Notes: generated by a model not told the origin, from the letters alone. Shown: positions 17,560 through 27,407, counted from the stretch's first letter. The stretch: DNA of 64,000 nt from Corynebacterium sp. NML130628 (GCF_001875665.1 NZ_MLAL01000016.1:124001-188000); one strand, 5' to 3'. Made by a program: numbers and translations.

Positions 17560-17857
17560 GGACCTGGACAACTACGAGGCTGACGTTGAGCTATCGCTGT
17601 ACCGTGAGTACCGCGATGTCGCGAGTCAGTTTTCGTTTGTTGTGGAGACTGAGCGTCGCTTCTACCTTGCGAACGCTGTCGAGTTGATCCCGCACAAAGA
17701 CGGCAGCGATGTGTACTACGAGGTCCGCATGTCTGACTGCTGGGTGTGGGATATGTATCGTGCTGTGCGGTTTGTCCGCTATGTGCGGGTGATTACGTAT
17801 AAGGACGTCAATATCGAGGAATTAGATAAGCCGGACATCACGTTCCCGAACTCCTAG
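17549..17857 (+). CDS. DUF2469 family protein
   Basis: 102 residues, acidic and aromatic-rich. This actinobacterial family (Rv2901c-like) has no established function. The conserved body includes NYEADVELSLYREYRDV, FSFVVETERRFYLAN, and a C-terminal RFVRYVRVITYKDVNIEEL segment. It starts at ATG 17549 inside the rnhB end, so it is probably translationally coupled; an AGGGGG precedes it. A strong terminator follows. There is no signal peptide or membrane helix. Confidence 0.92.
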   Translation: MSAEDLDNYEADVELSLYREYRDVASQFSFVVETERRFYLANAVELIPHKDGSDVYYEVRMSDCWVWDMYRAVRFVRYVRVITYKDVNIEELDKPDITFPNS

Positions 17858-17880
17858 TCTGCTTTTCGACGTCCCCTCCG

Positions 17881-17924
17881 CCCCTCCCGCGCGTTGCCGT
17901 TAAGGAACCGTGGGAGGGGTTTTT
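17881..17924 (+). terminator. Terminator after the lepB-rnhB-DUF2469 unit
   Basis: CCCCTCCC (17881-17888) pairs with GGGAGGGG (17912-17919), followed by TTTTT. Confidence 0.85.
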
Positions 17925-18003
17925 GCGTCTAATCATGTACGCCTCTGCTGTGTGTTGAGGCGTGTTTGAACAAAAACGCTTTAAGAAAGAGGGGAACGAA
18001 AAC

Positions 18004-18378
18004 ATGCAGGAACCATGTATGGATCAGTATCAGCTTGGCCGTTTAGGCGAAGACGCTGTCCTGGAGGAGTACTTGGCATTGGGCTACACGTGCCTCGGTA
18101 GGCGAGTGCGGTGTAGGCAGGGTGAAATCGATCTGATTATGCAGGATGCGTACGGCACCGTGGTGTTCGTAGAGGTAAAAACCAGGCGTCTGCCTGGGTT
18201 TGGTTCCGTTGAGGCGGTGCACGCGAAGAAGATGATGGCGATGCGCAGCGCGGCTGCAGAGTGGTTGCGAAGTACCGAGGGTTTTTACGAGGTCCGCTTC
18301 GACGTTGTGGAGGCGATCTATCACGAGGACGGCTTTGAGTTCGAGTTTGTCATGGGGGTTGAAGATGCCGCTTGCTAG
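18004..18378 (+). CDS. YraN/UPF0102 family nuclease-like protein
   Basis: 124 residues, typical for UPF0102. The restriction-endonuclease-like core is visible: LGRLGEDAVLEEYL, then CRQGEIDLIMQD and VVFVEVKTRR. These supply the E...E-x-D...E-x-K set expected of PD-(D/E)XK folds. The cellular role is unproven; it regularly neighbours comM and dprA. ATG 18004 has the Shine-Dalgarno GAGGGGA; an upstream in-frame start at 17962 lacks one. The end overlaps comM by 14 bp. Confidence 0.92.
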   Translation: MQEPCMDQYQLGRLGEDAVLEEYLALGYTCLGRRVRCRQGEIDLIMQDAYGTVVFVEVKTRRLPGFGSVEAVHAKKMMAMRSAAAEWLRSTEGFYEVRFDVVEAIYHEDGFEFEFVMGVEDAAC

Positions 18379-19921
18379 TACCTTGAGTGCCACAGTTGAG
18401 GGGATTCGGGCGCGCGTCGTGCGGGTGGAGGCCAATGTAGGGCCAGGTTTGCCTGGTACGCACATCGTCGGGCTTGCTGATGCCGCTGTGAAAGAGTCGC
18501 GCGAACGAATCCGAACCGCTTGCCGCAATAGTTCGTTGCCGTGGCCGAAGACGAAGGCGATGGTGTCGCTATCGCCGGCACATGTGCCGAAGGCTGGATC
18601 CCAATTCGACTTGCCGATTGCGCTGGCCGTGATGGGGAGTCTGGATCCCCGTGCGCAGCGGGCGCTATCGAGCACCTTCATCGTGGGAGAGCTCGCCTTG
18701 GACGGTAGTTTGCGGCCTGTTCCGGATGTTCTTCCTATGCTGCTGGCTGCTCAGGAGCTACTTGGCGAGGACGGCGGAATCGACCGCATTGTGGTCCCAC
18801 GTGCGAACGAGCAACAGGCGCAGCTTGTGTGCCGTGGCGAAATCGTGCTGGCAGATTCGCTGGCGCAGGTGTGGGCCTGGTTACTCGGTGAGGAGATGCT
18901 CGAAGCAGCGTCCGCGTGTGTGCCAAACGCTGAGCGCGGGCGTCAGCCCGATTTTGCAGATATTGCTGGTCAAGGTCCTGAGCGCAGAATCTTAGAGATA
19001 GCTGCAGCAGGCGCGCACCACATGCTGATGATCGGCCCACCTGGTTCGGGAAAGTCGATGCTGGCTGAACGGCTGCCTTCGATCCTGCCTGTATTGGATG
19101 TTGAAGAGATGGTGACGTCAACCGCGATTCACGCGGCTGCCGGAATCTCTGGAGGTGGGTTAGTGACGCACCCTCCGTTTATCGCACCGGACCCGTCGCT
19201 GTCTAAGATCCAGCTCATCGGGGGTGGCAGTGGAGTGCCGCGCCCCGGCGCGGTGAGCCAAGCGCACAACGGGGTGCTGTTTCTCGACGAGGCCTCTGAG
19301 ATCGCGCCCGCCACGTTGGATGCGTTGCGAATCCCCCTGGAGAAAGGCGAGGTGCGATTGCGCCGCAGCAATCGAGACGTGGTTTTCCCCGCTGATTTCC
19401 AACTCATTCTTGCGATGAACCCGTGCCCGTGTGGAAAGCCGGTTCACCACTGCCGCTGTTCTGGGGCACAGCGCGCGCGGTATGCACGCAGGATTTCGGG
19501 GCCGTTGCGGGACCGTCTCGATATGGTCTGTAGGACCTCGTTGGATAACGCGGTGCTGAACCCAAGGGGAGCGGAGTCTTCCGCGGACATCGCACAGCGG
19601 GTCGCGGAGGCCCGCGACCGCGCGTCACACCGTTGGCGGACGTGCGAGGAACACACGAATGGTGCGCTGACCAATGCGCGGGTGCCGGGGCCGTGGCTGC
19701 GTCGACACTTCCCAGCGCAAGAATCCGCGATGATGCTTCTCTCTTCGATGTTGGCGCGCGGAGAGGTAAGTCAGCGCGGGATCGACCGCATTCTGAAACT
19801 CTCGTGGACTCTGGCGGACCTCCAAGGGGAGTCGTGTCCGCACCTTGGCCACGTCGCGGAAGCTGTCGACCTGCGAGACGAGCAGACCGTGCCGACTCAG
19901 TATGAGGAGGTTCCCGCATGA
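18365..19921 (+). CDS. comM: ComM/YifB family AAA+ ATPase (Mg-chelatase-like)
   Basis: 518 residues. In transformable bacteria ComM is a hexameric helicase that extends branch migration during natural transformation. The N-terminal part has the conserved GLPGTHIVGLADAAVKESRERI. The AAA+ domain follows, with Walker A GPPGSGKSMLAERL near residue 222 and Walker B GVLFLDEASE. A Cys-rich NPCPCG...CRCS block and the C-terminal helical domain complete it. It overlaps yraN by 14 bp and dprA by 4 bp (ATGA), so the three are a coupled operon. Confidence 0.93.
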   Translation: MPLASTLSATVEGIRARVVRVEANVGPGLPGTHIVGLADAAVKESRERIRTACRNSSLPWPKTKAMVSLSPAHVPKAGSQFDLPIALAVMGSLDPRAQRALSSTFIVGELALDGSLRPVPDVLPMLLAAQELLGEDGGIDRIVVPRANEQQAQLVCRGEIVLADSLAQVWAWLLGEEMLEAASACVPNAERGRQPDFADIAGQGPERRILEIAAAGAHHMLMIGPPGSGKSMLAERLPSILPVLDVEEMVTSTAIHAAAGISGGGLVTHPPFIAPDPSLSKIQLIGGGSGVPRPGAVSQAHNGVLFLDEASEIAPATLDALRIPLEKGEVRLRRSNRDVVFPADFQLILAMNPCPCGKPVHHCRCSGAQRARYARRISGPLRDRLDMVCRTSLDNAVLNPRGAESSADIAQRVAEARDRASHRWRTCEEHTNGALTNARVPGPWLRRHFPAQESAMMLLSSMLARGEVSQRGIDRILKLSWTLADLQGESCPHLGHVAEAVDLRDEQTVPTQYEEVPA

Positions 19922-21102
19922 GTTCGCTTGAATCGTGGGCCTACCTCAACCGAGTGATTGAGGGGCCGTCGACAACACTGTGGGCGCTTCGAAACGAGGG
20001 GTATAGCGCCGACGAGATCGCCGAAGGGGTGCGGACCCGCGCACCTTGGCTTGGCGATCTGGCCGCCGACACCGACGCGAGATACACCTGGGACCAGCCA
20101 GCAGAAGACCTCGCCACCGCAGCGGAGCATGGCTACACGCTCATTACGCCTGAGTCACCGGAGTGGCCGCGCGAACGGATTTATGAATCGTTCCACCTTG
20201 GAGCGAAGCTGAGCTTGGACGGTGAGGGCGCGACGGCACGCCCCGATGGCGTTCCCCCGCACGCGCTGTGGGTCCGCGGCAATACAAACCTGCCGGAACT
20301 ACTGGAGAGTTCGATCGCGATCGTCGGTACGCGAGCGCTGAGCGCGTACGGGCATTCGGCCACTCGCGACATCGTGCACGGGCTGAAACGCTGGGGATAC
20401 ACTATCGTCTCCGGTGGGGCGCTTGGGATTGATGCGGCAGCCCATGATGCGGCACTCGACGCAGGCCTGCCAACCGTGGTGTTTGCCGCATGCGGGCCAG
20501 GCGTGACCTACCCGAGGCGCCACCAACAACTGTTTGACCGCATCGTCGCAGCAGGGGGAGCAATCATCACCGAATACAGCCCGGGCATGGCCCCGGAACG
20601 ACACCGCTTCCTCACCCGGAACCGGCTTGTCGCCGGGCTTACCCAAGCCACACTGGTGATTGAAGCTGCCTACCGCTCAGGAGCACTCAGCACGCTGCGC
20701 TGGGCACAGTACTACCACCGAGGCACACTGGCGGTACCAGGACCGATCACCACCGCCGGATCAGTGGGGACCAACTTGGCCATCCACAAAGGCGAAGCCA
20801 CGATGGTGCTGAACGCGACCTACGTCCATGAGGCAATACGCCTCGAAAACGGCGTGGATGCAGAGCAAGAACTCGCAGACAACAACGAGGCATCCCCGCT
20901 GCAGCTACTCACCCGCACCGAGATGCGCATCTACGATGCCGCGCCGAAGCACCACCGCGAAGGGCTCGCCGCGGAGGAAATCGCGAAGGCCGCGGCGTTG
21001 TCCCTGCAGGTGACCGTCAACGTGCTCATCGAGCTGCAAGGCAAAGGGCTTATCCAGCGAGAAGGCCAGCTATGGCGACGCAGCGAAACAGCGAAGCCTT
21101 AA
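19918..21102 (+). CDS. dprA: DNA processing protein DprA
   Basis: 394 residues. DprA binds incoming single-stranded DNA and loads RecA during transformation, and it is widespread beyond known competent species. The Rossmann core has VGTRALSAYG near residue 140 (the GSR-S-YG motif), SGGALGIDAAAH, and the NRLVAGLT and RSGALST blocks. A C-terminal winged-helix part (about 320-390) follows. It overlaps comM by ATGA. No other competence genes are in the window, so the role here is inferred from the family. Confidence 0.95.
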   Translation: MSSLESWAYLNRVIEGPSTTLWALRNEGYSADEIAEGVRTRAPWLGDLAADTDARYTWDQPAEDLATAAEHGYTLITPESPEWPRERIYESFHLGAKLSLDGEGATARPDGVPPHALWVRGNTNLPELLESSIAIVGTRALSAYGHSATRDIVHGLKRWGYTIVSGGALGIDAAAHDAALDAGLPTVVFAACGPGVTYPRRHQQLFDRIVAAGGAIITEYSPGMAPERHRFLTRNRLVAGLTQATLVIEAAYRSGALSTLRWAQYYHRGTLAVPGPITTAGSVGTNLAIHKGEATMVLNATYVHEAIRLENGVDAEQELADNNEASPLQLLTRTEMRIYDAAPKHHREGLAAEEIAKAAALSLQVTVNVLIELQGKGLIQREGQLWRRSETAKP

Positions 21103-21110
21103 GCAGCCGA

Positions 21111-21116
21111 TACAAT
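21111..21116 (+). promoter_or_regulatory. -10 element of xerC (predicted leaderless promoter)
   Basis: TACAAT ends 8 positions before ATG 21124. The near-consensus hexamer starts 9 bp after the dprA stop. Confidence 0.55.
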
Positions 21117-21123
21117 ACGGAGC

Positions 21124-22029
21124 ATGAGTAGCAGCCACGATCAGTCGTCCACCCAGTTCCTTACCGCGGTGGACGACTTCATCGACTACTGCCAGCACGT
21201 GAAAAACCGCGCAGCGGCAACCTGCAAAAGTTACAAGTCTGACCTCACCACACTCGCTGCCTACACCCCCGACCTTAAGTCGTTTACCATCGACACGTTG
21301 CGCCGCTGGCTTGCCGACGCCGTCCAAGCCGGTAAAGCGCGCTCTACCATCGCACGCCGCACCGCATCCGCACGAGCATTCTCCACCTGGGCCTACCAAC
21401 ACGGCTACATCGCCAAAGACGAAGCCGCCCGCCTGCGCACCCCAAAGAAACAACGCAAATTACCCACCGTGCTCAGCGCCCCCGCCACCGAAGAACTCAT
21501 TCGCCCACACAGTGACGCACCGCAAGACATCCGCGACACCGCCATCCTCGAACTGCTCTACGCCAGCGCAATCCGAGTCGGCGAACTCGTCGCCCTCAAC
21601 ACCGAAGACCTCGACCTGCACACCAACACCGCAAGAGTCACAGGCAAAGGCAACAAACAACGCATCGTCCCATTCGGAACCAACGCACACAACGCACTGA
21701 CCGCATGGCTTCACGACGCCCGCCCCGCCCTCGCCAACGAAACCAACACAGGACCCACCCCGCTCTTCGTCGGCAACCAAGGAAAACGGATCGACCAGCG
21801 CCAAGTACGCCGAATCGTCGAGCGCGCCGGGCAGCAGGCAGGACAGACGAGCGTGACGCCACACTCACTGCGGCACACCGCGGCTACGCAAATGCTTGAA
21901 GGTGGCGCTGATCTGAGAATGGTGCAGGAGATGCTTGGCCACTCCAGCCTGCAGACCACACAGATTTACACCCACGTCTCCTCGCAGAGGCTTACGCAGA
22001 TCTACAATCAGGCGCATCCCCGGGCGTAA
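21124..22029 (+). CDS. xerC: Tyrosine recombinase XerC
   Basis: 301 residues. With XerD it resolves chromosome dimers at dif. The N-terminal SAM-like domain (residues 10-100) is followed by the catalytic domain. Catalytic residues are visible: Arg in SAIRVGELVAL, His/Arg in HSLRHTAAT, the His in LGHSSLQTT, and the nucleophile Tyr in TQIYTHV. Codon use in the middle of the gene (21300-21720) is notably C-rich at third positions compared with its neighbours, although the protein is a normal family member. It converges on the M23 gene with a 4-bp gap. Confidence 0.94.
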   Translation: MSSSHDQSSTQFLTAVDDFIDYCQHVKNRAAATCKSYKSDLTTLAAYTPDLKSFTIDTLRRWLADAVQAGKARSTIARRTASARAFSTWAYQHGYIAKDEAARLRTPKKQRKLPTVLSAPATEELIRPHSDAPQDIRDTAILELLYASAIRVGELVALNTEDLDLHTNTARVTGKGNKQRIVPFGTNAHNALTAWLHDARPALANETNTGPTPLFVGNQGKRIDQRQVRRIVERAGQQAGQTSVTPHSLRHTAATQMLEGGADLRMVQEMLGHSSLQTTQIYTHVSSQRLTQIYNQAHPRA

Positions 22030-22033
22030 CTGT

Positions 22034-22531
22034 TTACCGTGTTGGTTTGAGCCGAATGGTGGGCGTCGATAAGAGGGACAGCGGGTTGATATAGGTGTCC
22101 TTTGCGACGAGCGCACCCCAGTGCAACCCATCCTGCATGTGTGCCTGCGGCCTAGTCGGGCGAGCCAACGTCCCAATCACCTCGCCGGTCTTTACTGCAT
22201 CACCTTGTCGCACGCGGGCGTGCACCGGCTGGTAGGTAGTGCGGATTCCGTCAAGATGGTCGATGCTGATAACGGGAGTGCCCGCCACATTGCCGACGAA
22301 CGCCACTGTCCCCGCGTCAGCGGCGAGGACTGGGCTACCGATTCGCAGCGCAAGATCAACCCCGCGATGTCCCGGCATCCAGTTCTTCTCCGGGATCTGT
22401 GCGGGTCGGGTAATCCGGGTTGCGTGGGGGAGACCTGTAGTCGGGTCGACGTACGCGAAAGCAGGAGCTGTGGACAATCCTGCGCAGAGCAATAAAGGGA
22501 GTAAAGCCGTCCATCGAAAAAGTGCATGCAT
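22034..22531 (-). CDS. Secreted M23-family (LytM) peptidase
   Basis: 165 residues from ATG 22531. It has a signal peptide (about residues 1-26, ending PAFA). The LytM domain keeps the first Zn-ligand block GHRGVDLAL and the C-terminal LHWGAL block. The usual HLH pair is reduced to a single His there, so activity is uncertain. M23 enzymes cleave peptidoglycan cross-bridges or act as amidase activators. The frame is open to 22594, but the signal peptide fits best from MHALFRW. The conserved position between xerC and rpsB matches other actinobacteria. Confidence 0.88.
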   Translation of the reverse strand: MHALFRWTALLPLLLCAGLSTAPAFAYVDPTTGLPHATRITRPAQIPEKNWMPGHRGVDLALRIGSPVLAADAGTVAFVGNVAGTPVISIDHLDGIRTTYQPVHARVRQGDAVKTGEVIGTLARPTRPQAHMQDGLHWGALVAKDTYINPLSLLSTPTIRLKPTR

Positions 22532-22832
22532 GATGCTATTGAGCCCCGACAGCACGGTACGCGGCAAGCTCCTACACGAAAATGCTGTGGACAAAAATCA
22601 ACCTGTGGATAACTGCAGAGGTTTCTGCAGGTCAAATTAGGTAACCAAGGCGGTTTCGACTATGCTTGTCAAAGCAACTTTTCGAAGTTGACTACGCGCG
22701 CCGAATAACGCCAGCTCAGCAATGGTCCCGCAGTATGAGGGTGTTGAGAAGGTGCGGTGCTAGGGCGAGGGATAAAACCCTCGCAGTACATGAACATTAA
22801 CCGAACGAGATTACTCCAAAGGAGAAATTCCC
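22532..22832 (+). promoter_or_regulatory. rpsB promoter and structured 5' leader
   Basis: 301 bp with no gene. A -10-like TATGCT occurs at 22661-22666. Downstream are two clear hairpins: CAACTT-TTCG-AAGTTG at 22675-22690 and GCGAGGG-ATAAAA-CCCTCGC at 22765-22784. The Shine-Dalgarno AAAGGAG lies before ATG 22833. The long structured leader fits autoregulation of the rpsB-tsf operon by S2, as known in other bacteria; this is inference. Confidence 0.5.
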
Positions 22833-23747
22833 ATGGCAGTTGTAACCATGCGCGAACTCCTCGACGCAGGTGTGCACTTCGGCCACCAGACGCGTCGTTG
22901 GAACCCGAAGATGCGTCGCTTCATCTTCACCGACCGCAACGGCATTTACATCATCGACTTGCAGCAGACGCTGACCTACATTGACGAGGCTTTCGAGTTC
23001 GTCAAGGAAACCGTTGCACACGGTGGCACGATCCTGTTTGTTGGTACGAAGAAGCAGGCGCAGGAGCCTATCCAGGAAGAGGCTCAGCGTGTTGGTATGC
23101 CATACGTAACGCACCGCTGGCTCGGTGGCATGCTCACCAACTTCCAGACCGTTTCCAAGCGTATCGGCCGTATGAAGGAGCTCCAGGCTATGGATGCTGC
23201 TGAGAACGGCTACGCAGGTCGCGGTAAGAAGGAAGTCTTGATGCTGACCCGCGAGCGCCAGAAGCTTGAGCGCGTTCTTGGCGGCATTGCTGACATGACC
23301 AAGGCACCTTCCGCTCTGTGGGTTGTTGACACGAGCAAGGAGCACATCGCGGTCAACGAGGCTAAGAAGCTGCGTATCCCTGTTGTTGCTGTTCTTGACA
23401 CCAACTGTGACCCAGATGACGTCGACTTCCCAATTCCGGGCAACGACGACGCTATCGGCGCAGTCAAGATCCTGACCCACATCATCGGTGAGGCAGTCAT
23501 CGCTGGTAAGCAGCAGCGCGAAGAGCGTCAGCTGGCATCCGCACGCGAGGCCGCAGGCGACACCGACGCGAAGCACCAGGCAGAGGTCGCAGAGGCCGCT
23601 GCGCAGGCTGCTGCCTCCGCTGAGGTTTCCGCTGCAGACGCTGCGAAGGCAGCTGCTGAAGCAGAAACTGCTGCGCCGCAGGAGGTTGCACCAGTAGAGC
23701 AGCCACACGCTGTTCGCGCTGCAGAGCAAGCTCAGCAGGCTAAGTAA
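22833..23747 (+). CDS. rpsB: 30S ribosomal protein S2
   Basis: 304 residues. The S2 core begins [27 protein letters not shown] (start written here only to position the motif [12 protein letters not shown] near residue 13). It continues with [16 protein letters not shown], and the [19 protein letters not shown] block. After residue 235 a 70-residue Ala/Glu-rich tail follows, longer than E. coli S2 but common in actinobacteria. It leads rpsB-tsf, although a terminator lies between the two. Confidence 0.98.
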   Translation: MAVVTMRELLDAGVHFGHQTRRWNPKMRRFIFTDRNGIYIIDLQQTLTYIDEAFEFVKETVAHGGTILFVGTKKQAQEPIQEEAQRVGMPYVTHRWLGGMLTNFQTVSKRIGRMKELQAMDAAENGYAGRGKKEVLMLTRERQKLERVLGGIADMTKAPSALWVVDTSKEHIAVNEAKKLRIPVVAVLDTNCDPDDVDFPIPGNDDAIGAVKILTHIIGEAVIAGKQQREERQLASAREAAGDTDAKHQAEVAEAAAQAAASAEVSAADAAKAAAEAETAAPQEVAPVEQPHAVRAAEQAQQAK

Positions 23748-23794
23748 CTCCGCTCGCAGGACGCACGAAGCGTGTATCCTGCATAGCGAGTGTG

Positions 23795-23853
23795 ACACCC
23801 CGCGTCCTGTTCACGTCCTGGATTATGGGCGCGAAATGGGCGTGGGGTGTTTT
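23795..23853 (+). terminator. Terminator or attenuator between rpsB and tsf
   Basis: ACACCCC (23795-23801) pairs with GGGGTGT (23844-23850), followed by TTTGC. The loop is long, with internal short repeats (CGTCCTGTTCACGTCCTGG). It probably reduces readthrough so S2 and EF-Ts are made in different amounts. Confidence 0.65.
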
Positions 23854-23913
23854 GCTTGAAGCATAATTTTACGACGTATTTATCCACTACTGTACGAGGA
23901 GGATCGCCCGAAT

Positions 23914-24732
23914 ATGGCGAACTACACTGCTGCTGACGTTAAGAAGCTGCGTGAAACCACCGGCTCCGGCATGCTCGACTGCAAGAAGGCGCTGGAGGAG
24001 ACCGGCGGCGACTTCGAGAAAGCCGTCGAGCTGCTCCGTATCAAGGGCGCAAAGGACGTGGGCAAGCGCGCTGAGCGCAACGCTCTGGAGGGCCTCGTCG
24101 CTGTCTCTGGCAACACCATCGTCGAGATCAACTCTGAGACCGACTTCGTTGCGAAGAACGACGAGTTCAAGACCATTGCTGGCAAGATTGCTGACGCCGC
24201 TGCTGCTGTGAAGGCAAACAGCCAGGAAGAGCTCGCAAATGCTGACGTCGACGGCGAGACCGCACACGACGTCCTTGAGCGCCTCTCCGCGAAGATCGGC
24301 GAGAAGCTGGAGCTGCGTCGCGCTGCCACCATCGAGGGTGACCAGCTGGCGAAGTACCTGCACCAGCGTTCCGCTGACCTGCCACCAGCTGTTGGCGTTC
24401 TGGTTGCCTACAACGGCGACAACGCTGAAGCTGCACACCAGGTTGCGCTGCAGATCGCTGCGATGAAGGCTCGTTACCTCAAGGAAGAGGACATTCCGGC
24501 TGAGGTTGTCGAGAAGGAGCGCGCTGTTCAGGAAGAGATCACCCGTAACGAGGGTAAGCCTGAGGCAGCCATCGCGAAGATCGTTGAGGGTCGTATGGGT
24601 GGCTTCTTCAAGGACGTTGTCCTTCTGGACCAGCCTTCGCTTGCTGACTCCAAGAAGACCGTGAAGCAGTTCGCGGAGGAGAACGGCATCGAGATCACCG
24701 ACTTCGTTCGTTTCGAGGTTGGCCAGGCATAA
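23914..24732 (+). CDS. tsf: Elongation factor Ts
   Basis: 272 residues. EF-Ts is the nucleotide exchange factor for EF-Tu. The N-terminal UBA-like domain has [18 protein letters not shown]. The catalytic TDFVAKN motif in [11 protein letters not shown] is near residue 75. Two EF-Ts core domains follow. ATG 23914 is preceded by GAGGAGG. It is downstream of rpsB as in nearly all bacteria. Confidence 0.98.
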   Translation: MANYTAADVKKLRETTGSGMLDCKKALEETGGDFEKAVELLRIKGAKDVGKRAERNALEGLVAVSGNTIVEINSETDFVAKNDEFKTIAGKIADAAAAVKANSQEELANADVDGETAHDVLERLSAKIGEKLELRRAATIEGDQLAKYLHQRSADLPPAVGVLVAYNGDNAEAAHQVALQIAAMKARYLKEEDIPAEVVEKERAVQEEITRNEGKPEAAIAKIVEGRMGGFFKDVVLLDQPSLADSKKTVKQFAEENGIEITDFVRFEVGQA

Positions 24733-24746
24733 GCCTGATGCTTTTC

Positions 24747-24790
24747 ACCGCTGGTGTAGAGGGGTTACCCTCCGCCGGCGGTTTCTTTTG
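24747..24790 (+). terminator. Terminator after tsf
   Basis: ACCGCTGG (24747-24754) pairs with CCGGCGGT (24775-24782) with one G-T pair, extended by an inner GAGGG/CCCTC stem, then TTTCTTTTG. Confidence 0.8.
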
Positions 24791-24797
24791 TGCCCAG

Positions 24798-24828
24798 TTG
24801 CTACAAAGCTATGCGAGATCGCTAAGAT
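24798..24828 (+). promoter_or_regulatory. Candidate pyrH promoter
   Basis: TTGCTA (24798-24803), a 19-bp spacer, then TAAGAT (24823-24828), just downstream of the tsf terminator. This gives a leader of about 55 nt before GTG 24892. Confidence 0.4.
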
Positions 24829-24891
24829 CGGTCGGGAATAGAATTGTCCTCTACGGCTCGAATTGGCCAACTCTCAAGGAGTGTCCTCACA

Positions 24892-25617
24892 GTGTCAGAA
24901 CTTGCGTCTACTCGCACGGGATTCAAACGCGTCATGCTTAAACTGGGCGGTGAAATGTTCGGTGGCGGAAAAGTTGGTATCGACCCGGACGTTGTCGAAA
25001 GCGTCGCCTCGCAGATCGCTGAAGTTGCCCAGTCCGGAACCGAGGTAGCTGTCGTGATCGGTGGCGGAAACTTCTTCCGTGGTGCTGAGCTGCAAAAGCG
25101 CGGTCTTGACCGCGCTCGCTCCGACTACATGGGCATGCTTGGCACCGTGATGAACTGCCTTGCGCTCCAAGACTTCCTGCAGCAAAAAGGCGTCGATTGT
25201 CGCGTGCAGACTTCCATCAACATGGCTCAGATTGCTGAGCCGTACTTGCCGCTTCGTGCAGTCCGCCACCTGGAGAAAGGCCGCGTTGTCATCTTCGGCG
25301 CCGGCATGGGTATGCCATACTTCTCCACGGACACCACGGCCGCACAGCGTGCCCTGGAAATTGGTTGTGAGGTCCTGCTGATGGCCAAGGGCGTCGACGG
25401 CGTTTACGACGACGACCCACGTACCAACCCAGACGCACAGCTCTACAGCGAGGTATCTCCTCGCGAAGTGCTGGAAAAGGAACTCAAGGTTGCCGACGCC
25501 ACCGCGTTTTCGCTGTGCATGGACAACAACATGCCGATTCTGGTATTCAACCTGCTCAAGGAAGGCAATATTGCTCGTGCGGTGTCCGGCGAGCAAATCG
25601 GCACGCTCGTTTCCTAG
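24892..25617 (+). CDS. pyrH: UMP kinase
   Basis: 241 residues, normal length. It phosphorylates UMP to UDP and is usually GTP-activated and UTP-inhibited. Motifs: [12 protein letters not shown] near residue 11, [10 protein letters not shown] for phosphate binding, and [12 protein letters not shown]. Start GTG 24892 has Shine-Dalgarno AAGGAG at 24874-24879; the in-frame ATG at 24844 adds a non-conserved N terminus. The last 4 bp overlap the convergent amidase gene, which sits between pyrH and its usual partner frr. Confidence 0.96.
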   Translation: MSELASTRTGFKRVMLKLGGEMFGGGKVGIDPDVVESVASQIAEVAQSGTEVAVVIGGGNFFRGAELQKRGLDRARSDYMGMLGTVMNCLALQDFLQQKGVDCRVQTSINMAQIAEPYLPLRAVRHLEKGRVVIFGAGMGMPYFSTDTTAAQRALEIGCEVLLMAKGVDGVYDDDPRTNPDAQLYSEVSPREVLEKELKVADATAFSLCMDNNMPILVFNLLKEGNIARAVSGEQIGTLVS

Positions 25618-26711
25618 AGGGCATCGGGGAGTCCGAAGCGTTCGACGGTGCGCGCTACCGAAAGGAGTGCGCGCCCGCCAACAGTGACTGATCCAAGGTG
25701 GAGCGCCCCGACTGCAACGGCGGGGCTGCCCATCACATTGAACAGCGTGCACCAAGGCGTCCACACTGTCTGCCGATAGAAGCTCTCTTCCGGGGTGAGG
25801 GAGGAGAAGTAGCCAATTGACGGGGGATCAAACGCAATCGTTGGGGTGAGTACGATATCCACATCCCATTCGTGTTGCACGTGTCCAAGTAAGTGTCTGA
25901 AGTGTTCGTGAGCGTTGTGCAGCGCCGCAGGGGAGACCGTGCGGCCCTGCTCACGCATCCATGCGAGATAGGGGTTCTCGAGTGGCTCTACCTTGCAGAA
26001 ACTGTGTGTGATGCGGTGCTTGAAATGCTCAAAAGTCACTTGTGCGTCCGCGTAGGGGCGAAGCAACACAACCTCATGATGTTTGCCTAGCTCGTGTGCG
26101 GCCGCATCGAGGGCGTCGCCGCGCCCGCTCGACACGGTGGTGTTGGCGAAGAGGCCGTCGATAAGTACGCCGATGCGAAGTTTGCGTACCGGGGTGGGGT
26201 GGTGGCCGTAGAGTTCAAACTGGTCGATGACACTGCGGGTGATAAACCCTTGGGCGACCGGGGCATGCGTGCCAGGCTTATAACCCACGACACCGCAGGC
26301 CGCGGCGGGCACACGCAACGAACCCCCTGCGTCAGTACCATGCGCTGCGCGGTAGAGCCCGCTTCCGACGAGTACCCCCGCCCCGGCTGAGGAGCCACCA
26401 GGAGTACAACCGGGGAAGATGGGCGACTGTAGCGTCGGCGAGTGAGCTTCCTCCGCATAGCACGTCGCCCCAAGCTCAGCTGTCAGAGACTTTCCGGGGA
26501 TGGAGGCTCCAGACTCCAGCAACGCAGCAACAATCGGGCTGTGCTTCTCCGCAACGACTTTCCGTGCTGGGTTGCCATGAGACGTGGGCATTCCGGCAAC
26601 ATCCGTCCCGTCCTTGATCGGAATCTGCCACGACGACAGCCTTCCTTGGCCGGTACGCAATGGGGTCGGGGGCGAGTAGACCAACGCGGCACTGGCGGGG
26701 GAGTAAAGCAT
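25614..26711 (-). CDS. Amidase-signature family protein (short)
   Basis: 365 residues, against 450-500 for most amidase-signature enzymes, which hydrolyse amides with a Ser-cisSer-Lys triad. The triad is intact: Lys in [11 protein letters not shown] (near residue 33), the cis-Ser in [10 protein letters not shown], and the nucleophile Ser in [13 protein letters not shown]. The N-terminal helical region that normally precedes the Lys by 60-80 residues is mostly missing. The segment after the triad is compressed. The ATG start is supported by TAGACT ending 7 positions upstream. It is convergent with pyrH (4-bp overlap) and divergent from frr. Substrate unknown; it could be a functional short form or a decaying gene. 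Confidence 0.85.
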   Translation of the reverse strand: MLYSPASAALVYSPPTPLRTGQGRLSSWQIPIKDGTDVAGMPTSHGNPARKVVAEKHSPIVAALLESGASIPGKSLTAELGATCYAEEAHSPTLQSPIFPGCTPGGSSAGAGVLVGSGLYRAAHGTDAGGSLRVPAAACGVVGYKPGTHAPVAQGFITRSVIDQFELYGHHPTPVRKLRIGVLIDGLFANTTVSSGRGDALDAAAHELGKHHEVVLLRPYADAQVTFEHFKHRITHSFCKVEPLENPYLAWMREQGRTVSPAALHNAHEHFRHLLGHVQHEWDVDIVLTPTIAFDPPSIGYFSSLTPEESFYRQTVWTPWCTLFNVMGSPAVAVGALHLGSVTVGGRALLSVARTVERFGLPDAL

Positions 26712-26849
26712 GGGGACAGTCTAGGCGTCACGAGCGCCGATTTCTTCTGGTCCCGGCGAAGCCGCGACACGTCCCACCCGGGAACGCTGGTAGATTGGTG
26801 TGCGACTTACTTGTCCCCAAACACTTTGTACAGAAGAAGTGGAGAAAAA

Positions 26850-27407
26850 ATGATTGATGACGTGTTGCTTGATGCCGAAGAGCGAATGAGCTCCTCTGTT
26901 GATTTCACCCGCGACGACCTGGTAACAATCCGTACAGGTCGCGCTAACCCAGCGATGTTTAACGGCGTCATGGCTGACTTCTATGGTGCCCCGACGCCAA
27001 TCAACCAGATGGCGACGATCTCCGTACCTGAACCTCGCATGCTGCTGATCAAGCCGTACGACATGTCGACGCTGAAGGAAATTGAGACCGCCATCCGTAA
27101 CTCCGATCTCGGCGTGAACCCGACGGACGATGGACAAGTTATCCGCGTCACGATTCCGCAGCTGACGGAGGACCGTCGCCGTGACATGGTCAAGCAAGCC
27201 AAGCAGAAGGGCGAGGACGGCAAGATCGCCATCCGTAACGTCCGCCGCCACGGTATGGAAGCACTGAAGAAGATCCAGAAGGACGGCGACGCGGGCGAGG
27301 ACGAAGTGCAGACCGCAGAAAAGGCGCTGGACAAGACCACCCAGAACTACGTTGCACAAATCGATGAGCTGGTTCAGCGCAAAGAAGCTGAACTGATGGA
27401 GGTCTAA
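26850..27407 (+). CDS. frr: Ribosome recycling factor
   Basis: 185 residues, the standard length. With EF-G, RRF splits post-termination ribosomes. It carries the conserved [38 protein letters not shown], and the C-terminal [13 protein letters not shown] 26850 follows a purine-rich AGTGGAG. Upstream in-frame codons belong to the divergent amidase region and are not coding in this direction. It leads frr-cdsA-rlmN. Confidence 0.98.
   Translation: MIDDVLLDAEERMSSSVDFTRDDLVTIRTGRANPAMFNGVMADFYGAPTPINQMATISVPEPRMLLIKPYDMSTLKEIETAIRNSDLGVNPTDDGQVIRVTIPQLTEDRRRDMVKQAKQKGEDGKIAIRNVRRHGMEALKKIQKDGDAGEDEVQTAEKALDKTTQNYVAQIDELVQRKEAELMEV

Noticed and set aside
21300..21720. Horizontal transfer of xerC based on its C-rich third positions
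   Set aside because: The protein is a normal actinobacterial XerC in its conserved position; local composition alone is too weak.
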